Source: Erwinia sp. E_sp_B01_1
Lineage (GTDB): Bacteria; Pseudomonadota; Gammaproteobacteria; Enterobacterales; Enterobacteriaceae
Length of the DNA stretch: 64,000 nucleotides
Assembly: GCF_036865545.1 (NCBI RefSeq)
Contig: NZ_CP142208.1
Location: 1,178,001-1,242,000, forward strand
Direction: 5' to 3'
This document shows positions 20,074 to 30,197 of the stretch, one piece after another (within the stretch, counting starts at the first letter, position 1; the number at the start of each line of letters is the position of its first letter). The position numbers were made by a program, and so were the translations under genes. The notes beneath the pieces were generated by a model. That model was not told the DNA's origin, did no database searches, and worked only from the letters and a program-made list of their open reading frames with translations.

Positions 20074-20987
20074 TATGCACCCCGGCCTTTTTTGGACTCC
20101 CCAAGCAGCTCGGCTATCCCGGCAACAGACCCCATCAGACTGCTGGCTTCCAGCGGAACCATCACGATTTTGCTGCTGTTTGAGGTACCAATTTTCTGCA
20201 GGGCGTCGGTGTATTTTTGGGCAACAAAGTAGTTAATGGCCTGAATGTCGCCAGCGGCGATCGCTTCAGATACCATCCGGGTGGCACGGGCTTCAGCTTC
20301 CGCGCTACGTTCGCGCGCTTCGGCCTGCAAAAAGGCTGACTGACGTTCTCCCTCTGCCTTGAGGATCTGCGACTGTTTGTCCCCCTCAGCACGCAGAATA
20401 GCAGCCTGGCGAACCCCTTCAGCTTCAAGAATATCGGCGCGCTTGGTGCGCTCGGCTTTCATCTGTGCATTCATTGAAGCGATCAGTTCCGCTGGCGGGC
20501 GCACGTCGCGGATTTCAATACGGGTAATTTTGACGCCCCAGGGGTTGGTGGCTTCATCCACAATCCGCAGCAGGCGGGTGTTGATGTTATCGCGCTGGGA
20601 AAGCATCTCATCCAGCTCCATTGAACCCAGTACGGTACGCATGTTGGTCATCGTCAGGTTGATGATGGCCAGATGAAGGTTGCTGACCTCATAGGCGGCA
20701 CGCGGGGCGTCCACCACCTGCGTAAAACAGACGGCATCAATGGTGACGCTGGCATTGTCTTTAGAGATGATTTCCTGCGAGGGAATATCCAGCACCTGTT
20801 CCATCATGTTGATCTTACGACCAACACGATCCATAAAAGGCACCAGAAGATTGAGGCCGGGTTGCAGCGTTTTGGTATAGCGGCCAAACCGCTCCACCGT
20901 CCACTGATAGCCCTGAGGAACGATTTTAATGCCTGCCCAGACAACGATCAGGGCCAGAACAATAATAACGGGAATAACAGTAAGCAT
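20073..20987 (-). CDS. qmcA: SPFH/stomatin-like membrane protein QmcA
   Basis: A 304-residue protein (E. coli 305) with an N-terminal membrane anchor (residues 3-22) and an SPFH domain containing [20 protein letters not shown] long Ala/Glu/Arg-rich coiled coil (about 170-250) follows. It is thought to form high-order membrane scaffolds with YbbJ at the inner membrane. Confidence 0.96.
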   Translation of the reverse strand: MLTVIPVIIVLALIVVWAGIKIVPQGYQWTVERFGRYTKTLQPGLNLLVPFMDRVGRKINMMEQVLDIPSQEIISKDNASVTIDAVCFTQVVDAPRAAYEVSNLHLAIINLTMTNMRTVLGSMELDEMLSQRDNINTRLLRIVDEATNPWGVKITRIEIRDVRPPAELIASMNAQMKAERTKRADILEAEGVRQAAILRAEGDKQSQILKAEGERQSAFLQAEARERSAEAEARATRMVSEAIAAGDIQAINYFVAQKYTDALQKIGTSNSSKIVMVPLEASSLMGSVAGIAELLGESKKGRGA

Positions 20988-21081
20988 ATAACCTCCGGAT
21001 TGTTGTTACAGGGCCGACTCATTCGGCCCACTCCCGTTATCGCTCAGCCGCCCTCACAGCGGGCCGGCAATCAGGGGAAAA

Positions 21082-21939
21082 TCAGTAAAGCAGGGAATAA
21101 AGCTGACGACGGTATTTTGCCGCCAGCGCATCACCTGTTCCCAGCGCGGCCAGGATCTCCTGCAGCATTTTACGCGCCTGGCCGTCGGCGGCAGCTAAAT
21201 CTTTCTTCAAATGACCAAAAAGCAGTTCTAGCGCTTCCTCATTACGGCCTACCTGATGCAGTTGAAGCGCCAGCTTGGTCGCCAGTTCTGCATTTTCCGG
21301 ATCGGCTTCAATCTGCTGCTGCAGATGCTGGATCTCCGGGGTGTCTGCAGCCTGCTTAAGCAGATCGATCTGCGCCCTCAGGCCCTGGTAACGGGTATCT
21401 TTGTCCTGCAACGGCACCACATCCAGCACGGCTTCTGCCTCGTCGCTGCGATTCAGCGCAATCAGTGCTTCAGCCAGCAGGAAGCCCATTTCGCTGTTCT
21501 GATTGCTTAACTGCCACGCCTCTTTCAGCAGGGGAAGGGCCTCCAGCACTTTGCCTTCTTCCATCAACTGCATACCTTCCTGCGCTTTCAGCTCTTCCTG
21601 CTTCGGCAGCACTTTTTCAAGCAGGGTGCGGATCGCCTCTTCCGGCTGGGGGCCCTGGAAGCCATCTACCGGTTGACCGTTCTGGAACAGGTAAACGGTA
21701 GGAATTGAGCGCAGCCCAAACTGCTGGGCAACCGCAGGCTCGGCATCGCAATCTAACTCAGCCAGAATAAACTGTCCGGCATATTCCTGAGCCAGACGCT
21801 CCAGAACCGGCGTCAGCTCCTGGCAGTGCTGGCTGCGGGCAGACCAGAAGTAGAACAGCACCGGCACCTGCATTGACTGCTCAAGCGTCTGTTGCAGGTT
21901 GGTTTCGTTGATCGTAACAATTGCAGCTTGTGGTGACAT
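21082..21939 (-). CDS. cnoX: Chaperedoxin CnoX (YbbN)
   Basis: A 285-residue protein: an N-terminal thioredoxin fold (residues about 10-110) with SQHC in place of CxxC, so it has one active-site Cys and no normal redox pair. TPR-like helical repeats follow. In E. coli CnoX (284 residues) holds chlorine-damaged proteins and hands them to GroEL/DnaK. Confidence 0.96.
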   Translation of the reverse strand: MSPQAAIVTINETNLQQTLEQSMQVPVLFYFWSARSQHCQELTPVLERLAQEYAGQFILAELDCDAEPAVAQQFGLRSIPTVYLFQNGQPVDGFQGPQPEEAIRTLLEKVLPKQEELKAQEGMQLMEEGKVLEALPLLKEAWQLSNQNSEMGFLLAEALIALNRSDEAEAVLDVVPLQDKDTRYQGLRAQIDLLKQAADTPEIQHLQQQIEADPENAELATKLALQLHQVGRNEEALELLFGHLKKDLAAADGQARKMLQEILAALGTGDALAAKYRRQLYSLLY

Positions 21940-22016
21940 GAATTCGTCTCTTATCCAGGGTTTATTACTTTATTGGGGCGCAGGGCGGGGCTTCAAGGCT
22001 TATCCGCGCTTTCCGC

Positions 22017-22829
22017 TTATTTCCCGCGCAAAATGCGATCCAGCATCCAGCCCGGCAGTAAACGCCGTAACAGCGTCATCGCATGGGCGACCAGCGTCAC
22101 CGGATATCGCAGGCGTGGATGATTGCTCTCAAAAGCATGGCGCAGTTTGGGCAAAATTGCCTCGGGAGGGAGCGTGAAGCGGGCCGCAATCCCGGGATTT
22201 TTTACCGGCTTATCCTCTTGCGCCTGACGGACATTATCGGTGAAGCGGGTTTTTATCGGGCCAGGTTCAATCAGGCTGACCCGGATGCCGCTGCCGTGTA
22301 ACTCCATTCGCAGCGCATCTGACCAGGCTTCAAGTGCATACTTACTGGCCGCGTAGGCACCCCGGCCAGGGGTGGAAATCAGCCCCATTACGGAGCTGGT
22401 ATTCACAATTCGCGCCGATCCACTGGCGCGCAGTGCCGGAAGCAGAAGGGTGGTGAGCTGGTGAGTGCCAAAGAGATTGGTGGCGAACTGCTGCTCCATC
22501 TGCTGGCGCGTAATCGACTCCAGCGGGCCATAAACGCCATAGCCACCATTGTTAAACAGACCAAAGATACGGTTGTCGCTCAGGATAAGTATTTCAGCGG
22601 CGGCACGCTCCACGCTCTGGCTGTCGTTGAGATCCAGTTCAATCCCCGTAAACCCAAGATCGTTCATCCGCTGCACATCTTCCGGCTTACGACAGGCGGC
22701 AAAAATCCGGTAGCCACGGCGCAATAAATCGTTGGCGGCCACCAGACCAATACCGCTGGAACAGCCGGTTATTACTATGATTTTTTGCATAACTTTACCT
22801 GTTAACCGTCTGCAAACCCTGTTACTCAT
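22017..22829 (-). CDS. ybbO: Short-chain dehydrogenase/reductase YbbO
   Basis: A classical SDR with TGCSSGIG near residue 20, the NNGG motif, and the catalytic Ser and YAASK at about 150-170. Its E. coli homologue reduces long-chain aldehydes. The start at 22829 gives the E. coli-like extended N-terminus (LTGKVMQK is shared) and overlaps tesA by 8 bp; the internal ATG at 22790 is the alternative. Confidence 0.94.
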   Translation of the reverse strand: MSNRVCRRLTGKVMQKIIVITGCSSGIGLVAANDLLRRGYRIFAACRKPEDVQRMNDLGFTGIELDLNDSQSVERAAAEILILSDNRIFGLFNNGGYGVYGPLESITRQQMEQQFATNLFGTHQLTTLLLPALRASGSARIVNTSSVMGLISTPGRGAYAASKYALEAWSDALRMELHGSGIRVSLIEPGPIKTRFTDNVRQAQEDKPVKNPGIAARFTLPPEAILPKLRHAFESNHPRLRYPVTLVAHAMTLLRRLLPGWMLDRILRGK

Positions 22830-23445
22830 GCTTAACTAGTGGAGCCAGCTCTTTGGCCATCAACCCGGCAATAAACGGCTGGGCATCAGGATTAGGATGG
22901 ATGCCATCCTGCTGCATCCATTCAGGCTTCAGATAGACCTGCTCCATGAAAAAGGGCACCAGCGGGATGGAAAATTCTTTTGCCAGCTTCGGGTAAATTT
23001 CACTAAAAGATTCGGTATAGCGGCGGCCATAGTTGGCCGGCAGACGGATTTGCATCAGTAACGGCTGCGCATCGGCAGCTTTAACCTGAGCAATAATTTT
23101 ACTGAGATCCTGCTCGATATTCTTCGGCGGGAAGCCCCGTAAACCGTCATTGCCTCCCAGCTCGATCAGTACCCAGCGAGGCTGATGCTGTTTCAGCAAC
23201 GAGGGCAGGCGCGCCAGCCCCTGCGTGGCAGTGTCGCCGCTTATGCTACCGTTAACAATGGCAGGCGTTTTCTGCCACTTATCATTGAGTAACGCAGGCC
23301 ACGCGGTGGTTGCAGACATCTGGTAACCGGCACTTAAGCTGTCGCCGAGCACCAGCAGGGTGTCGGCCGCCGTCGCGCGGAGCGTCATCAGGGCCAATAA
23401 TAACAGGAACGGGTAATGCCAGCGGAAAACATTCTTGAAGTTCAT
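22822..23445 (-). CDS. tesA: Acyl-CoA thioesterase I / lysophospholipase L1
   Basis: A periplasmic SGNH hydrolase of 207 residues with a signal peptide ending at ATAAD near residue 26. Block I GDSLSAGY carries the nucleophile Ser, block III is GGNDGLRG, and block V DGIHPN carries the Asp/His pair. The ATG at 23445 fits the signal peptide. Its first 30 bp overlap the start of ybbA head to head, as in E. coli. Confidence 0.96.
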   Translation of the reverse strand: MNFKNVFRWHYPFLLLLALMTLRATAADTLLVLGDSLSAGYQMSATTAWPALLNDKWQKTPAIVNGSISGDTATQGLARLPSLLKQHQPRWVLIELGGNDGLRGFPPKNIEQDLSKIIAQVKAADAQPLLMQIRLPANYGRRYTESFSEIYPKLAKEFSIPLVPFFMEQVYLKPEWMQQDGIHPNPDAQPFIAGLMAKELAPLVKHE

Positions 23446-24101
23446 CGTCTTAGTAAGTCCGTCGGTCAGGGTGAGCATCAGCTTTCCATCCTTACCGGAG
23501 TTGAGCTGGTTGTCAAACCGGCTGAAACCATTGCGCTGATTGGTGAGTCCGGTTCCGGCAAATCCACTCTGCTGGGTATTCTGGCCGGGCTGGATGATGG
23601 TTCTGAAGGCGAGGTCTTTCTGTTGGGCTCGCCGCTGCACTCGATGGATGAAGAGCAACGAGCCGGACTAAGAGCAAAGAGCGTTGGCTTCGTTTTCCAG
23701 TCATTTATGCTGGTGCCAACGCTGAATGCGCTTGAGAACGTGCAACTGCCAGCGTTGCTGAGGGGGAGAGCGATCGCCACAGTCGGGAACAGGCTCAGGC
23801 CCTGCTGGCGCAGCTTGGCCTGGCCGAACGTCTGACGCATCTGCCTTCTCAGCTTTCGGGCGGCGAGCAGCAGCGTGTGGCGCTGGCGAGAGCCTTCAAT
23901 GGCCGTCCGGCACTGCTGTTTGCTGATGAACCCACGGGCAACCTTGACCGCAAAACGGGCGACCGCATTGCCGATCTGCTGTTCTCCCTCAACCGTGATT
24001 TTGCCACCACGCTGATCCTTGTGACCCACGATGAGCAACTGGCCGCACGCTGTGACCGGCGGCTGCGCGTGCGTGACGGCAAGCTGTGGGAGGAAGCATG
24101 A
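23416..24101 (+). pseudogene. ybbA: ABC transporter ATPase YbbA, interrupted by a one-base deletion
   Basis: A LolD/MacB-type ATPase, about 228 residues when intact. The first frame holds Walker A GESGSGKST and the Q-loop and runs to 23835; the signature LSGGEQQ, Walker B and H-loop are in another frame ending at 24101. The frames join if one G is added to the five-G run at 23762-23766, giving a protein that aligns end to end with E. coli YbbA. All active-site motifs survive. I therefore suspect a sequencing error rather than decay. It partners with YbbP. Confidence 0.85.
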
Positions 24102-26514
24102 TCTGGCGCTGGTTCTGGCGTGAGTGGAAATCGCCTTCGCTGCTGATTGTCTGGCTGGCTTTGACGCTGGCCGTGGCCTGCGTTCTGGCACTGGGCTCGC
24201 TCAGCGACAGGATGGAAAAGGGATTAACCCAGCAAAGCCGCGATTTTATGGCGGGCGACCGCACGCTGCAAAGCTCGCGCGAAGTGCCGCAGGCGTGGCT
24301 GGATGAGGCAAGAAAACAGGGATTACAGGTTGGGCGTCAGCTCACTTTTATGACCATGACTTTTGCTTCTGATACGCCGCAGCTCGCCTCCGTCAAAGCG
24401 GTGGACGATCTCTATCCGATGTTTGGCAAGCTGGCTACGGAGCCTGCGGGATTGAAACCGGCTGCCGGTACCGTACTGGCTGCGCCGCGTTTGCTGGCCC
24501 TGCTTAACCTGAAAGCAGGCGGAAATCTGGATGTGGGTGATACCACGCTGCGCATTGCAGGCGAGGTGGTACAAGAGCCGGACGCGGGCTTCAATCCTTT
24601 CCAGACGGCTCCCAGACTGTTAATGAATCTGGCCGACCTTGGTAAAACCGGGGCCATCCAGCCAGGAAGTCGCGTGACCTGGCGCTATAAATTCGCCGGT
24701 ACGCCGCAGCAATTAAGTCAGTATGACCGTTTTATCGAGGCCAATATCAAACCCGAGCAGCGCTGGATAAGCGTGGAAAATTCAGAAGATGCGCTGGGGA
24801 AATCCATGCAGCGGGCGCAACAGTTCCTGCTGCTTTCGGCTCTGCTGACGCTGATGCTGGCCATAGCGGCGGTTGCCGTAGCGATGAATCACTACTGCCG
24901 CAGTCGTTATGATCTGGTCGCGGTGTTGAAAACCCTGGGGGCTAACCGGGCAGCGCTGAGAAAACTGATTGTCGGGCAGTGGCTGGCTGTGCTGCTACTG
25001 GCGGCGGTGTGCGGCGGAGCAATTGGCATGGGCTTTGAAGTAATTTTACTTCAGATGCTCAAGCCGGTTCTGCCCGGCGAATTGCCTCCGGCCAGCGGCT
25101 GGCCGTGGCTGTGGGCGATTGGCTCACTCTTTATCATCTCGCTGCTGGTGGGCATGCGTCCCTATCGCTTACTGCTGGCTACTCAGCCTTTGCGTGTATT
25201 GCGGCGGGATGCTGTCGCCAACGTCTGGCCGCTGAAATTCTACCTTCCGGCGATGGCTCTGGTGGTCATTGCGCTGCTGGCCGCGCTGGTCGGTGGCAGC
25301 AAACTGCTCTGGGCACTGGTGGGCGGTATTGTCCTGTTGTCGGCGCTGTTAGGTGCAATTGGCTGGGGCGGTCTGATACTGCTTCGCCGGTTTAGCGTGC
25401 GCAATCTGGCGTTCCGGCTGGCCATTAATCGCCTGTTAAGGCAGCCCTGGACCACGCTCAGCCAGCTGGCGGCCTTCTCTCTGTCATTTATGCTGCTGGC
25501 ATTGCTTCTGGTGATGCGCGGCGATCTGCTGGATCGCTGGCAGCAGCAGCTCCCCCTGGCAGCCCAAACTATTTCCTGCTCAATATGACCCAGGAGCAGG
25601 TTCCACAGGTAAAAACCTTTCTTGAGCAGCATAAGGTGGTGCCACAGACCTTCTATCCGATCGCCAGAGTCAGGCTCACCGGCATCAATCATCAACCTGC
25701 CGATCCGGCGCTGGATGGTTCCCTGAACCGCGAACTGAATCTGACCTGGCAGGAGCAGTTGCCGGATCACAACCCTCTGACGGCTGGAAGCTGGCCGCCG
25801 AAGCAGGGGGAAGTGTCGATGGAAGAGGAGCTGGCAGGCCGGCTTAAGGTGAAACTGGGCGACACCCTGACGTTCACCGGGGATACCCAGGATTTCACCG
25901 CCAAAATTACCAGCCTGCGTAAAGTCGACTGGGAGAGCCTGAAGCCGAATTTCTTCTTTATCTTCCCGCGTGGCGCGCTGGTAGATCAGCCACAAACCTG
26001 GCTTACCAGCTTCAGGCTGGAGGGCAACAATCCGCTGCTGGCACAGCTTAACCGACAGTTCCCGACGTTGAGCCTGCTGGATATCGGCAGCATTCTGCGT
26101 CAGATTGGGCAGGTGCTGGCGCAGGTGAGCCAGGCGCTGGAAATCATGGTGATCCTGGTGACCGCCTGTGGTGTGCTGCTGCTGCTGGCGCAAATCCAGG
26201 TTGGCATGCGTCAGCGCAGGCAGGAGCTGGTGGTTTACCGCACGCTGGGAGCGAGTAAAAAACTGCTGCGTGGAACCCTGTGGTGTGAGTTTGCATTACT
26301 GGGCGCCGTTTCAGGTATTGCCGCGGCCATCGGGGCAGAAGCCGCGTTATGGGGCCTGCAACGTAAAGTCTTCGACTTCCCCTGGGAGCCGGACTACCTG
26401 CTATGGATTATTCTGCCCTTAACCGGTGCCGTTTTGCTTTCCCTGTGTGGCGGCTGGCTTGGGGTTCGTTTATTAAAAGGTAAAGCCCTTTTCCGGGGCT
26501 ACAACGCCGCATAA
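24098..26514 (+). pseudogene. ybbP: ABC transporter permease YbbP, interrupted by a one-base deletion
   Basis: A FtsX/MacB-family permease, about 805 residues when intact (E. coli 804). The first frame runs from ATG 24098 (overlapping the ybbA stop) to 25588, the second from about 25557 to 26514. Adding one C to the five-C run at 25552-25556 restores a single frame that continues E. coli YbbP without a gap. Membrane segments and the large periplasmic domain are otherwise intact. A sequencing error is likely, especially as ybbA next door shows the same kind of defect. Confidence 0.85.
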
Positions 26515-26518
26515 ACAG

Positions 26519-26545
26519 AGGCCGGTAGCTGCCGGCCTGCTATTT
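26519..26545 (+). terminator. Terminator after ybbP
   Basis: A 7-bp stem AGGCCGG / CCGGCCT follows ybbP by 4 bp, then a modest T-tract (TATTTTC). Confidence 0.7.
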
Positions 26546-26617
26546 TCATCATGATTAATGACACTACTACAGCATAACCTCCGTGCAGTCGGGTGCACTG
26601 CCGCACCGGATAGTGCT

Positions 26618-26651
26618 TTGTGGGCGGTCAACGTTAGAGGTACTATTAACG
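26618..26651 (+). promoter_or_regulatory. luxI promoter with a 20-bp dyad over the -10
   Basis: TTGTGG (26618-26623) and TACTAT (26641-26646) are 17 bp apart. A 20-bp dyad (26632-26651: CGTTA arms, centre GTAC) overlaps the -10. Lux-type boxes are 20 bp long. A site over the -10 suits an EsaR-like repressor better than an activator. Confidence 0.45.
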
Positions 26652-26678
26652 TAATTTCTGGCTAAGGATGGAGTAAGT

Positions 26679-27338
26679 ATGTTGCACCTGCTTGATGTGA
26701 ATTACAGTTTCCTGTCTGAACTGAAATCCAGAGAACTCTTTACTCTAAGAAAGAAAGTTTTTAAAGACCGGCTCAACTGGCTGGTAAATGCTGAGAACAA
26801 TATGGAGTCGGATGAATATGATAATCCCAGAACGACCTATATTTTTGGCATTTATCAGGAAGTCTGTATCTGCAGCCTGCGATTCATAAATATCAAATAT
26901 CCGAATATGATTACCGGCACCTTCAAATCCTGGTTTAAAAATGTGGAGCTGCCTCAGGGGAATTATGTGGAAGCCAGCCGCCTTTTTATTGACAAGGATC
27001 GTGTTCAGGCGCTGGAGCTTCGTCAGCAGCCTGTCAGCGCTTTGCTGTTTCTTTCCATGATTAACTATGCCAGACATTATGGATATGAGGGAATCTATGC
27101 CATCGTCAGCCATCCGATGTATCTGATTTTCAAAAAATCCGGCTGGGGAATTTCGGTAGTGGAACAGAGTCTGTCTGAAAAAGACGAAAATATTTATCTG
27201 ATATTTATGCCCGTTGATAAAGGGAACCAGCAAACGCTGATGGCGCTGGTAAAAGCAAAGGTTCCCGCCTTAACGTGCCGGCTGAACAGCTGGCCGCTCT
27301 CATTCCCCGTCAGGCTGCACCGGACGGATAAGGTTTAG
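26679..27338 (+). CDS. Acyl-homoserine-lactone synthase (LuxI/EsaI family)
   Basis: A 219-residue LuxI-type synthase that makes an N-acyl homoserine lactone from SAM and acyl-ACP. The invariant residues are visible: R in LRKKVFKDRLNW (about residues 24-35) and D-E in MESDEYDNP (about 43-51). A catalytic-site Arg appears in CSLRF, and E-SR in VEASRLF. It most resembles EsaI/ExpI/SmaI enzymes of enterobacteria. GGAG precedes the ATG. It converges on its luxR partner, overlapping by 39 bp at the 3' ends, the EsaI/EsaR arrangement. Acyl-chain length cannot be told from sequence. Confidence 0.92.
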   Translation: MLHLLDVNYSFLSELKSRELFTLRKKVFKDRLNWLVNAENNMESDEYDNPRTTYIFGIYQEVCICSLRFINIKYPNMITGTFKSWFKNVELPQGNYVEASRLFIDKDRVQALELRQQPVSALLFLSMINYARHYGYEGIYAIVSHPMYLIFKKSGWGISVVEQSLSEKDENIYLIFMPVDKGNQQTLMALVKAKVPALTCRLNSWPLSFPVRLHRTDKV

Positions 27339-28043
27339 CTCAATACCCAGTCGGATGGCGTGTTTAGCGTTGGACACGCCTAATTTCTTCACCGCATTGC
27401 CCATGTGATATTTCACAGTGGTCAATTTAATGCCCAGAATCAACGCAATTTCCTGGTAAGATTTACCTACGCTGGCCCAGTAAATAATTTCATTTTCGCG
27501 GTTGGAAAATATCTCGCGGGTATTCATCTCATTGAAGTCGGCTTTTCTTGCCAGCTCCTGATAAAGCTGTGACAGTTTTTCATGAGCCGTAATCAATAAC
27601 ATCTGAAGCTTGCTTCTGTTATTATGAATTAACTCTTCGATATTATCGTCGCAGTGTTTATCTAACATCAGAGAGAGCACCACCAGATTATTATTATGGT
27701 CATGCAATACAAAGGTGTAGCCGTTAATGATGTCGTGATTACGTGCCATATCAAATAATTTTGGCACTTTCACGCCCTGATTCAGCATCAGGTTTTCATC
27801 CCAGGAAAAGGGGGTCAGTCGGTAAAGCGCGGTAATTAATACCGGATCGATGAACTGGAAATTGTTATCGATATAGACTTTAAACCACTCCGGACGGTTT
27901 GAGATAATCGAGAAATCCGCCGGATTCCTTTTGCTCATGATGGCGTAGGCGTATTTGATGTTGTTGAACTGGACCAGTTTACGTTCCAGATAATCCTTGA
28001 TTGACGTGTTAATAGCTTGATTATCAAAAAATAACTTAGCCAT
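27300..28043 (-). CDS. LuxR-family quorum-sensing regulator (EsaR-like)
   Basis: A 247-residue LuxR-type regulator with an N-terminal autoinducer-binding domain (residues about 20-160; conserved W and Y in NRPEWFKVYIDNNF and D-P in FQFIDPVLIT). A C-terminal GerE/LuxR helix-turn-helix (SNRENEIIYWASVGKSYQEI to TVKYHM) follows. I chose the ATG at 28043 because GGGAGA lies seven bases upstream. The convergent position next to luxI suggests an EsaR-like regulator, many of which bind DNA without signal and are released by AHL. Confidence 0.9.
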   Translation of the reverse strand: MAKLFFDNQAINTSIKDYLERKLVQFNNIKYAYAIMSKRNPADFSIISNRPEWFKVYIDNNFQFIDPVLITALYRLTPFSWDENLMLNQGVKVPKLFDMARNHDIINGYTFVLHDHNNNLVVLSLMLDKHCDDNIEELIHNNRSKLQMLLITAHEKLSQLYQELARKADFNEMNTREIFSNRENEIIYWASVGKSYQEIALILGIKLTTVKYHMGNAVKKLGVSNAKHAIRLGIELNLIRPVQPDGE

Positions 28044-28473
28044 GTCATTATCTCCCTGGGAAATAGTGCTTCCATCGTGAATCAGAGACTTTAACATAAA
28101 TTTAATCTACCGGCTAACCCTACAGGGCAGAGCAACGGTGTGAAAAGCATCAAAAGAGAAAGGAAAGGTAACAGGGAAGAAAACAAGGATCGCAGGCTGG
28201 AAAGGCAGGGGGTAAGGGTGAACCAGATCGCGCCTGAACAGTTTTAAAGGTGAATTTAATTTACCATTTTAAACTCTTCGGTTTGGTACTGGTTCCCTTG
28301 GTGTTGGCAAAATAAAATCTAAAGTACTAATAATTAACTATATTTATTTTTTTGGTTCGCCAATACAATACGATGTTTGAATCATTAATGGTAGCCATAC
28401 TTAAGTACAGTTAAGCACTGTTCTTTTTCACCCGCGAGTGGCAGCAGTAACTGTTTATCGCGGGTTGCCTGCC
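28044..28473. other. AT-rich intergenic region upstream of luxR
   Basis: This 430-bp gap between the luxR start and the purK stop holds no ORF I can support. It carries the luxR promoter region, a half-conserved lux-box-like sequence at 28107-28127 and a TACTTAAGTA palindrome at 28398-28407. The stretch 28250-28420 is markedly AT-rich compared with its neighbours. Confidence 0.6.
28107..28127 (-). promoter_or_regulatory. Candidate lux-type box upstream of luxR
   Basis: Read on the minus strand, the left half CCTGTAGG matches the consensus half-site of lux boxes; the right half is poor. It lies 64-84 bp before the luxR start, a position that would suit autoregulation. Confidence 0.3.
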
Positions 28474-29544
28474 TTAAACGTCCAGTTTTTCCACTGCCCA
28501 GGCAATGCCGCTGGCATAGTCCGCAGGCAATTGCGGGACCAGCGCCTTAAGGGCCGCCTGCAATGACGTTTTACTGACATCAGAGAGGTTAAGGTGGCCA
28601 ACTTTGCGCCCTGGCCGCACTTCTTTCTCATACCAGTGCAGATGCACCAGCGGCTCATTAAGCCAGTCCAGGTTTACCGCCGTCCCAATCAGGTTAACCA
28701 TTACTGAAGGGGTGCTGACCACAGGCCGGGGCAGTGGCAAATCCAGAATAGCGCGCAGATGCAGCTCGAACTGGCTGATCGAAGCCCCGTTCTGCGTCCA
28801 GTGGCCGCTGTTGTGCACCCGGGGAGCCAGTTCATTAATCAGCAGGCCTTCCGGTACCACAAAGCACTCCATCGCCATAACACCGACATACTTCAGCTCA
28901 TGCATAATGGCTGAGAGCATCGATTCGGCCTGCTTTTGCAGAGCGGCGTCTGGCTCAGGCAACACCACGCTGGTGCGTAAAATGCCATCCTGATGGAGGT
29001 TGTGCGTCAGGGGATAAAATACAGTGCTGCCGTCATGGGCACGGGCGCCAACCAGAGAAACTTCTCCAGAAAAGTTAATGCCCTGCTCAACAATGCACTC
29101 ACCGTAGCAGTCGGCAGGCAGAGCATCTGTTTCATTCGCCCGCAGGCGCCACTGACCACGGCCGTCGTAACCGCCCGTGCGGCGCTTGACGATAGCCAGT
29201 TCGCCCAGATCTGAGAACACCTGAGGCCACTCTGCGGCATCCGCCAGCAGCTGCCACGGCGCGGTAGCAAGACCAAGCTGGTCCAGCAGCTGCTTTTGTG
29301 TCAAACGATCGGCCAGGCGGGGAAAGATATCGCGGTTCACAAAGGCGCTGTGGGTTGCCAGCTCGCGCGTCAGAGCCGTTTCCGGCCAGCGCTCAATTTC
29401 AGCGGTGATCACGCTTTGCTGAACAGGCAGTGCTTCGGGGTCGGCATCCAGTCCGACAGGGTAGACGGCAATGCCCAGCGGCTCACCGGCCTGGCGCAGC
29501 ATGCGGCCAAGCTGACCATTTCCTAATACGCAAACCGGCTTCAT
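28474..29544 (-). CDS. purK: 5-(carboxyamino)imidazole ribonucleotide synthase
   Basis: An ATP-grasp enzyme of purine synthesis that carboxylates AIR to N5-CAIR with ATP and bicarbonate. It has 356 residues (E. coli 355). The N-terminal [10 protein letters not shown] and the ATP-grasp segments [11 protein letters not shown] and [13 protein letters not shown] are conserved. It overlaps the purE stop by 4 bp (ATGA), so purEK is one operon. Confidence 0.97.
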   Translation of the reverse strand: MKPVCVLGNGQLGRMLRQAGEPLGIAVYPVGLDADPEALPVQQSVITAEIERWPETALTRELATHSAFVNRDIFPRLADRLTQKQLLDQLGLATAPWQLLADAAEWPQVFSDLGELAIVKRRTGGYDGRGQWRLRANETDALPADCYGECIVEQGINFSGEVSLVGARAHDGSTVFYPLTHNLHQDGILRTSVVLPEPDAALQKQAESMLSAIMHELKYVGVMAMECFVVPEGLLINELAPRVHNSGHWTQNGASISQFELHLRAILDLPLPRPVVSTPSVMVNLIGTAVNLDWLNEPLVHLHWYEKEVRPGRKVGHLNLSDVSKTSLQAALKALVPQLPADYASGIAWAVEKLDV

Positions 29545-30050
29545 GCTTCCTCCCGCGGATCCGGGTTGTTCAGCACTTCGTCAGTCTGGGCCTGACGCCA
29601 GTTGGCCAGACGGGAAGAGAGATCTTTATCGTGGATCGCCAGGATCTGCGCCGCCAGCAGGGCAGCATTGGCTGCGCCGGCTTTGCCAATCGCCAGGGTG
29701 CCAACCGGAATACCGCGTGGCATCTGTACGATGGAGTAAAGGCTGTCGACACCGCTCAGCGCTGCGCTTTGCACCGGTACGCCCAGCACCGGCACCAGGG
29801 TTTTCGCTGCCAGCATTCCCGGAAGATGAGCCGCGCCGCCTGCGCCAGCAATAATGACCTGAATGCCGTTATCCGCCGCCTGTTCGGCAAAGCTGAACAG
29901 CTTGTCCGGCGTGCGGTGGGCCGAGACCACTTCGCACTCGAATGGGACAGCCAGGGCAGTAAGTATCTCCGCGGCAAATTGCATGGTTGCCCAGTCACTT
30001 TTGGAACCCATAACAATAGCAATGCGGGCCGGTGCGGCGTTGGAAGACAT
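29541..30050 (-). CDS. purE: N5-CAIR mutase
   Basis: PurE converts N5-CAIR to CAIR. The ATG at 30050 gives 169 residues, the E. coli length, with MGSKSDW near residue 14 and SAHRTP near 45 forming the active site. AGGAG lies ten bases before this ATG; an upstream in-frame ATG lacks family similarity. A PurR box lies about 95 bp upstream. Confidence 0.97.
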   Translation of the reverse strand: MSSNAAPARIAIVMGSKSDWATMQFAAEILTALAVPFECEVVSAHRTPDKLFSFAEQAADNGIQVIIAGAGGAAHLPGMLAAKTLVPVLGVPVQSAALSGVDSLYSIVQMPRGIPVGTLAIGKAGAANAALLAAQILAIHDKDLSSRLANWRQAQTDEVLNNPDPREEA

Positions 30051-30144
30051 CGGGGTCTGACTCCTGTGATTGTACAAACGTCATCTGACAGCCTCTGCGG
30101 TGGTCAGATGGGAAGGGCAAAGAGAATATCACGACTCTGCGGCA

Positions 30145-30160
30145 AGGAAAACGTTTGCTC
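30145..30160 (-). promoter_or_regulatory. PurR operator of purEK
   Basis: The minus strand reads GAGCAAACGTTTTCCT, nearly the PurR consensus ACGCAAACGTTTTCNT. PurR with hypoxanthine or guanine would repress purEK. Confidence 0.9.
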
Positions 30161-30197
30161 AGGCCTCAACAGGCCCTTTTGGGCACTATTTGACGCT

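Noticed and set aside
24086..24098. Upstream start (24086) for ybbP
   Set aside because: It lies inside the end of ybbA, while the ATG at 24098 fits the conserved N-terminus and the usual overlap of the two genes.
25240..26193. A 317-codon minus-strand frame across the ybbP break
   Set aside because: It bridges the ybbP frameshift but is antisense to conserved YbbP sequence on both sides; Gln/Arg-rich with no domain.
26594..26610. GCAGT...ACTGC inverted repeat upstream of luxI as lux box
   Set aside because: The arms are only 5 bp with a 7-base centre, and the overall length and sequence do not fit the 20-bp lux-box pattern; the dyad at 26632-26651 is better.
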